A stretch of DNA of 64,000 nt from Ctenosaura bakeri (Eukaryota > Chordata > Lepidosauria > Squamata > Iguanidae). Below, piece after piece: positions 24,701-33,000 of the stretch. The notes beneath the pieces are model-generated. The model was not told the origin of the DNA and did no database searches. It saw nothing but the letters and a program-made list of their open reading frames with translations. The translations under genes and the position numbers were made by a program. The stretch lies in the NCBI GenBank assembly GCA_948474755.1, contig CAOLHI010001672.1, positions 124,001 through 188,000 on the forward strand. The letters are read 5' to 3'. Numbering within the stretch: position 1 is the first letter of the stretch; each line of letters starts with the position of its first letter.

Positions 24701-27700
24701 CTGAGCTGATGCTGCCTTTTGCCCTTGTGCAAGACGGCAGCAGTTGCTTCTTCTCCTTCTGTTCCTCTTGGATGGGCAGTGAGGGCGGCAGTGCCTGGGA
24801 AAAGGAGAAGACCAGCTGGGGCTGGAGGAGGCAAGAAAGGAGGTGGTCTCCTCCTCCTTGAGCAAGCCAACATGTACTGTTACATGGCAAACTACGACCC
24901 TCTGTGGGAAGCAGCTTATTACATGTCAGTGTCCTCATTCACCCCATCTGCCCTAAATTGCACTGGAAAAAATGGCATGCACCCCCATAAATTCCACCCA
25001 CCACACCATCTGGAATTCCATCTGGAATTCCCCTATTTTCTTCCCCTTCCGCATAAATAATACTTTTTTTCTGCCACCCCAAATTGTTCCCCTCCCCTTT
25101 GATTTTTTTCCAAATCTTTTGCAAATTACACACTCCTACATTTCTTAAAGCATAGCTCCCTTGTCCTTCCAATAATCCTATTCACTGGTTTTGTGCAATC
25201 ACAACTTGCCACATCTGCATTATCTCAGTTGTCCTAAAACAGGTCAAGAGGGTAAGACAGTGACCATTTCTGCCCTGTACTCTTACAAGTGCTCTTATTC
25301 CACTTTCAACATGCAATGGAATTCTGGGGTTTGCATTTTAGGGAGTGGCCTTTAGAATTCTCAGCCAGAGAGCTCTTTGGCCTCAGGAAACTACAAACCC
25401 CAGAATTCCACAGGACACTGAAAGTAGAATAATAGCACTGTAACAGTGTAGGACAAAATGGCCAGTGTTGTCATTCCCCATGTTGTGTAATGGTGGTGGT
25501 GGATGAAATTTAAGGAAGGAAGTTTCCCTAAGATTGCCAGGTGAGTTTGTAGCAGAGGCAAGATTTGAACTTTTCAGCCATGGAAAGCCACTGAGTGAGC
25601 GTGGGTGGATCACACACTCTCAGCCCCAGAAAATCCAGTGACAGATTTGCCTTAGGCTCGCCATAAGTCAGAAACAACTCGAAGGCACACAACAGCTATA
25701 TAATTCACCAAGTCTACTCTGGTGAGATAAAAGCTCACCCAGAGCTCGAAAACATTGCTTTTTAAGACTGTAACTCCCAGAATTCCCCAGTCAATAATCA
25801 TGCCACCTGGTGTTTTGGGAAGTTGTAGTTCACCAAAGGGAACTTTCGTGAAGCTCTTATTTGAAAGGATGTCATGTAAAAGATGAAGCAAGCTGCTTAA
25901 GAGATAGGGGCCTTTCCACACTATGCTGTTATAGTGCTATTAGTCCACTTTCATCATCTTGTGCAATCCTGGGGTTTGCAGTTTAGGGAGACATATTTAG
26001 CTAAAGAGCTCTTTGGCCTCAAGAAACTGCAAACCTCAGAATTTCACAGGATGTTGAAAGTGGAATAATAGTACTATAACACTGTAGTGTGGAAAGGCCC
26101 TAGGGCACGGAGGAGGCTTCAAACTGTAAGAAAAGACGTTTCACCTAAATATTAGGAAAAACTTCCCTAACTTCTCTTTTTTATAATATGGTATATTTTA
26201 TTTGCAAAATAGTTTAATTATTAATTATTCTAGAATTTATCTCGCAAATAAAAAACATTACTATACCATTATTATAATTTTACTTGTAAAGTGAGGCACT
26301 AAAAACCTATCTGCAGGCTGAAGAAGTTTAGCCTATTTAACTTCAGCCCTTACCTCATGCCAACATGTGCAGGGCTGATCTAGAGGGATACAATGGCCAG
26401 GAGTGCCCACTGTCAGCTTCAGCAGTTATCAACTGTTCCATTTTCTAGAGCTGGAAGATCTAAAGATGGTTAGTGCATATGCTGGTACCTCAAGCCTAGA
26501 TTGCTACAATGTGAAGAATCAGACTATTTCTGTACCAAATTCGGAAACTTCAGTGAGCCCCAAACATGATAGCCTGATTAGTTACTGGTACCTCTAGAAG
26601 TGACCATGTCACACCACTATTGAAATCACTTCCCTGCCTGCCAATTCGTCTCCACTCAAGGTACAAAGTGTTGCTTGTTACTTTTAATCCACATTCAGTT
26701 CTCTGTGGGAAATTTATTTCAGTCAGCCAAAATTAAGCTGACAATTGTTACCCAGAACATTTCTTTGGCTACTCCCAGGTTGTAGAATGGCCTGATGAAG
26801 GAGATCCATCATCTGGATATGTTTTCTGAGTTTAAACAGCAGTAAAGACCAGTCTGTTCCAGGAGGCCTATCCAGGTGTTTTTTAAATCAAACAATTTGA
26901 AAGCATGTCTTGGTTGTTCTTCATATACATTGGTTCTACATGGTTTTTTACCTGGTATTTTGTGTTTAATTTACTGTTATTCCCTGATTTGGTCTATAGG
27001 GAGAGGCAGACAAAAAACAACTACTACTACCTCGACCAGCACCAAACTCTACAGCTTTTCCAGCACCAAGGTGTCATTTTCAGAGGTGCTCACCACTAGA
27101 TAGGATGGAGCAGAAGATGAACAGAAGAAAAGTCTTTTTTATTCCCATCCTTACCACGTTTACCACTGTGTTCACTTCCAGCTTCTCCTGCATCTTAGCC
27201 AACAGTAATTCCATAAGATGGTCTAGATCAGCAGAGTCGAAGACAGCTTGCCAAATAATCTCACAGTCTCTGTGAATAAAAAGATAGGAAGCAATGTTAA
27301 CCCGAAGATGATGAATCAAACATTTTGGGAACAACTTCTTCCACCAGAAACAGAAGGGCATTTTGCCTCACAAACTGACCAACTCATAGGTTTCAAAACA
27401 AAGTTGGCACCACCTAGAAACAAAAGTTTCACAGTCAAGGGTTACAAAAAATAAAACACTTTTATTTAATTCAAAGACAGAGGCCATTTCTGCATGGGGT
27501 ATTTGAAACGGTGCAGTCCATCCTCCAGGGAGGACATCTGCACCTGGGAGCGGACTGGGTTCGGACTACTTAATGTAGATCCGCACCTCAGCCCACTCCG
27601 GAATGACCCCAAGTGGTCGTCCAGCGTGCTTTTGAAAGACCAGAAAAATCAGGTCTTCCAAAAGCATGGAGCACGCCACTGCAAGCCTGCTCCCTTGTGC

Positions 27701-29968
27701 AGATTCACAGGCTCACACCAATGTGAGCCTGTGATCTGTCGGGGCGGACTTTAGGCTGGCAAGTTTCAGCAGTTGGTCAAGACCCTCGACCGACCGGAAG
27801 CCGCCATTTTCAACGCTGCAGCAGTGCAGAGCGATGAGCATGCACTGCTCCAGAGCAGCCTGGACCAGACTGGGGAGCCAGAAGATCCAGTAAGTAGCGG
27901 CACGGGGCAATACCCTTGCCCCGTGTGGAAATGGTCATAGTCATGTTAGTGTGGATCAGTATGCAATTTCCCTCAGTTAGTTTCTAAGATTCTATAAGGT
28001 CACTCTGCATATGCATGTATATATTTTATATATCTTACATGGCCAACTTATTACATTATGTGTCATGTGTGTTTCTAAATCAGAAAGATTCATATAATAG
28101 CTTGTCTTGAATTAAGATACTGCCACCGAATTTAACTACATCTTGGCTATTTCCACACTACACTGTTTTAGTGTTATTATTCCACTTTCAACATCCTATG
28201 GAATCTTGGGGTTTGCAGTTTAAGGAGGGGCATTTAGCATTTAGAATTTTCAGCCAGAGAGCTCTTTGGCCTCAACAAACTACAAACCCCAGAATTTCAC
28301 AGGATGTTGAAAGTGGAATAGTAGCACTATAACGGTGTAGTGCAGAAATGGCCCTTGTTAAAAGGTTCATAGGACTACCAAAAATCCCTGGGTCCTACCT
28401 AGACTGATGGATGACAACTGACAAAATCCAGAGCTTGGAAAGGTTACTTTTTGATGATGATATAGCTGCCAGAATCCTCCAGCTAAAAGGTTTGTTTTGC
28501 CAGTGGCAATGCTCACTGGGGGATTCTGGAAAGGGTAATAGAAAAAAAAAGGAATGCTTTCAAGCTCTGATCAGCAAGCCTACTTTTCGGGTGTCTTCAG
28601 TATCCATATGCAGCACCCCAAACAAGTAGGGAAATGTGTTTTTATCAGAGGGAAAGACACTTTCTGATCAAGCATCATAGATCTCTAATTCATCATCGAA
28701 AGTTGGTAGGAACCTTTGTGCCACCACCCCTACAATACCTGAAAGAATGTTCTAGAAGGAAATTGATCACCTCCTCAAGATGAAGAGTTGCCACGACTGA
28801 AATGCCTAACGTAGCCACACTCCTCTTGTTGCTGTCTCTCCTGCTCTTGCTATTAGAATATAACAATTCGAGCAGTTCTTGGACCTGCCAAATGATAATA
28901 TGTTTACTTTCCTGGAAGACTACAGAATTCTCCAATCCAATCTAAACAGATACTGAAAAATCTGATAAGTATTTAGAGTTGGAAGGGGCACCAAGAACCA
29001 AACCTGGGCCATGCAGAAATCACAGTTAAAGCACCACTTAACCTGTTTAAAATCTCCTATGAAACCAAGTCCACCACTTTCTGAGGTAATCAATTCCACT
29101 GTCAAACATCTCTTGCCGTTAGGTAATTGTTTCTAATATTTGGTCCCATATGAATCTCTTTTCTTGTAATTTGAATCCATCACTGAAGGTCCTATTCTCT
29201 GGAGCAGCAAAAAAGGCTTGCTCCATGTTCTATGTGTCAGCATTTAAATTTTATATATCTCAATCACATCACCTCTAAGACTTCTCTTCTACAAGCTAAA
29301 CAAACCCAGCTCCCTAGCTTAGTCCTTATAGGGCTTGGTTTCTAGAACTTTTACCATTTTGGTTGCCCTCCTTCAGACACATTCCAGCCTGTTAAAATCC
29401 TTGAACTGTGGCATCTAGATCTGGGCCTAGTATTACAGTTGAGGTCTCACCAAAGTAGGATAGAGTGTTACTATGGCTTCTCTTGATGTGGACATTACAG
29501 TTTTGTTTGAGTATTTTACCTTCTTGATGTTTTACATATTTAATGTATCTTTTTGTTTATTATTGTTCAATATATGATATTACCTATAGGGGAATTATTT
29601 TTAAAAAAATCTTTTTCAGAGCCACATACATATGCTGTGAGGGTCTGGCTCATGAAATTCAATTGTGCGTAAGACTTCCTTGATGATTCCTGAAGCAACT
29701 TACATTTACTGACTTTCCACTAAATTGTTTAATCAGCTCTCGAAACAGACAGTAGACATCAAAAAGTCCAAAAAAGTCTTCAGCCTCTCCTCCCAGGAAT
29801 TTAATTGATTCCAGGAGTTCTTTCGGTGGAAGGTAGCCACCAAACACCTGAAAGAATGGAAAAGCTTGTGAATAGTACTAGATTCAGGTATATCCCACTC
29901 TATGTCTGCAACATTAGTACTGGTTGGGCAAAAGAAATGAGGCAAACTGATTCATGCCAGAGAAGAAA

Positions 29969-30024
<56 letters not shown>

Positions 30025-33000
30025 AACTCACTTAAGGAACACAAGATCTGTCAAAATGAAGAACAAGGCATCCCAAGGAACCTTCTGAGCCAGCATCCTG
30101 TTTCCCAAGGTGGCCAGACTGATATGCCCAGAAAGCCTATACGCATGGCATGAGGGTAATAACCCTCCTACAATTCCAGAATCCCTTAGCCAGCATGAAC
30201 ACTGGTAATGCTAGCTGGGGAATTATGAGTCCCCAGAAGTGACATTTTCAAACTTTCAGTGCTTCTTCTGAACATGGGGTTTCATTCTGACAGATTTATT
30301 CATTTCTCTGTGGAAGAAATCAAATGAAAGGAAGTCAGATGTAAGATGTCAAATGTAAAAAATACTTAATATATAAAAACTCTGTTATCCTGCTCAGCCT
30401 TCCTTGTGCTCATAGAGATGGAGAAAAAAAAAAGCGAGGGGGGTCTTATGCAGCACTTGCATAAGCCAGGGGAGTCTTATGCAGCCAGAGGGGTCTTATG
30501 CAGCACTTCTGCAACTACCAGAATCACCAGCTAGGATGTCTACTGACCATATAGGTTAAAGGATTCTGCAATACAGTTCCAAAAAAAAAAAGAATTTCTC
30601 TAACCTCTGGCTTCAGGGACGACTGAAATCTTATATTCATGGCTTTGGTGCCTTACACAAATTTAACTTACCACAGCAAGGTTGTAACTATTGTTCTGAA
30701 AGAGAGATGGAACAGGGGTAGAAAAGTTCAGCACTGTGAGAGCATTTCGGATGGACACTGGTCCCCATTCAGTATGCCACAGCATGTCTGCAATAAAAAG
30801 GGGTAAAGTGTGGTGCCTCACTGATACAACTGGACAGTGGTTAACCCTTCCTATCACCTTCTGTTCCTAGCTTCCCTCTTCGTAGGAATCTATACTTAGT
30901 AGCTGGTTCCGTCTTCTGAGAGGACATAGAGTTGCCTGTTTTGAATCCAAAAATATTGGTTGCTCAAAGCAAATGCAAGGCAGGTCCTGTTCTGAGCAAA
31001 GAAATGTAGCAGTTCAGGACATACCAAGGTCAGAGCTTGGAAAAGTTGCAATGTATTTTGAGCTGCCAGTTCCAGAATCTCCTAGCCACAGTGAGAGCCA
31101 GTGGTAAAAAATTCTGACAGTTTTAGTTTAAAAAACCTATTTTTCCAAACTCTGGCAAGAATAGAAGTAGTAGTGGAGCCAAGGCAGAATCTGGACTTTA
31201 CAAGCTTCTCATGCCCCACTATTCACCGCCTGATTAAAAATTATTCTCTTGGACTGAGACTTTGCCAGAAATATCCCTGAACCATCCTCTCCTAGGGATG
31301 AGGATCTATCCCACAGCGGCCTTTGCCAATGCTTATTTTGACCCTGGGTTCTATGGATCACGGCCTCCCTACTATGTTATATTAGAACTTGCATTGTCAA
31401 CTTTTTATTCCTGATCTGATTGTAAATATTGTACAACTAGCAAAGCCAGAGATTTTCCCCAATTATTGCATCTCTGCGCTAAGAACAGTTTCACCTGCTG
31501 TTTATTTAATCTTGTCAAGTTGTTAAATTGGCAGGTGTAGAGGATCAGCAACTTAAGTCAAAGCTACCAATTGGCTGAGGACTGGGAACTCAGTTTAACA
31601 GACCTTGAATTAACAATTAGGACCCATTCATTTTACACAAGATCTGTTCTTGATGAAAATGGATATTGCTAGACATGATTTGTTGATATGAGTCATGTTT
31701 CTGGATTGATCTTGGGGGTTGGCTATGTAAGGTGTCATGATGAGTGCAAGCACTTCAAAAGTTAGTGCAACATTACTGGGAGCCAATGTTTAACTTGGCA
31801 CCCTTAGCTTTCCTGGTTATTTCTACAGCTATCTAGAAAATTCAGCTTGGGAACTGATATGCCGACAATGAGTACCACGTGTAGGCTGAGGTGATGAGTG
31901 CACTTCCAACTGGAAATTTTCTAAGTCCCTGAGAAGCGTAGTTTATTAGATACTGTTCTAACTGGGAACAGAGTTAGACTCCTGAAGGTAACAACGCAAA
32001 TTGCTTTCATTCTTACCATCAGTGCGACGTACAATGGGCAATAGCTGGCAAAGTACAGTTGCAGATTCCCCATCACAGCCACTATCAACATCCAAAGCAC
32101 AGAGGCAGGTTATAATTACCACTTGGCCAAGAAAGGGAAGCTCCACAGAAGGCTGAGGAAAGGAGACACACATTGCTCACTACTAGGAGAAAAGACCTAC
32201 CATCAAAAAGACAGGGCCTCACACTTTCTGACAAGCACATTTTACACCCATGGATCCCCCTTCTGGCTAGTTTGGAAAACACAGAATAACTGTCTAAAAG
32301 AAAAGAACCAGACAGCTACTGATTGACATGTCTATCACAGTTTAAAGTTACACTTGAGTTTCTTTCATAGCAAAAGTATCACAGTAAATGCAATGTGTAA
32401 GAAAAATTCATGGTCACATCCAGCATCTCCATTTTATGGGCTGCCATCTGACATTTGGAAGTCCTGTTTTGGCTAAATAACTTCCACAAATAACTCACAT
32501 ATTCCTCAAGTTTCTTGAGGATACAGGAAAGTTTCTGTAGCCCCCCTGCCCGAATCATAGCATTCTGACACTTGAGGTGGTGCAGAACAGGGACCAGTTG
32601 GAGCCTCAGATTTTCCTCCCAGAGTTCTTCTGGGATGGCTGACAGTTCCAGCTTCCCAGCAGATGCAGCAAGCTGTTCCGATTCTCTGTTACAGGCATAT
32701 AAAGAGCAAAACAGAAGACAGGTAGTCCCTCAGGTTTAGTGTCATTCAAAGGCAGTAAATCTCCATTCACAGTCTATCAAAATGCTAGGGACCTTGTGGC
32801 CTCCAGAGATGGTTGGAATGCATTTCCCACACACTTTAGTTTGCATCTCACTAGTGAGGGATGATGGGAGTTACAATCCAGCAAGTGGAAGGCCACATAC
32901 TTCCCACCTATTACATCAACTAATTATATCCATTTAATTGCTGTGCAATTTACAGAATCCCAGGATTTGTCATCTGGTTGGTGGGTGTGAGACTTAGGGT

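Noticed and set aside
24589..24938. Overlapping open frames of 90-113 codons on both strands
   Set aside because: Low-complexity GC-rich repeat sequence; no protein family recognised.
29805..30035. ORF ending in a long Lys/Glu repeat
   Set aside because: It is translation of the (GAAA)n microsatellite.
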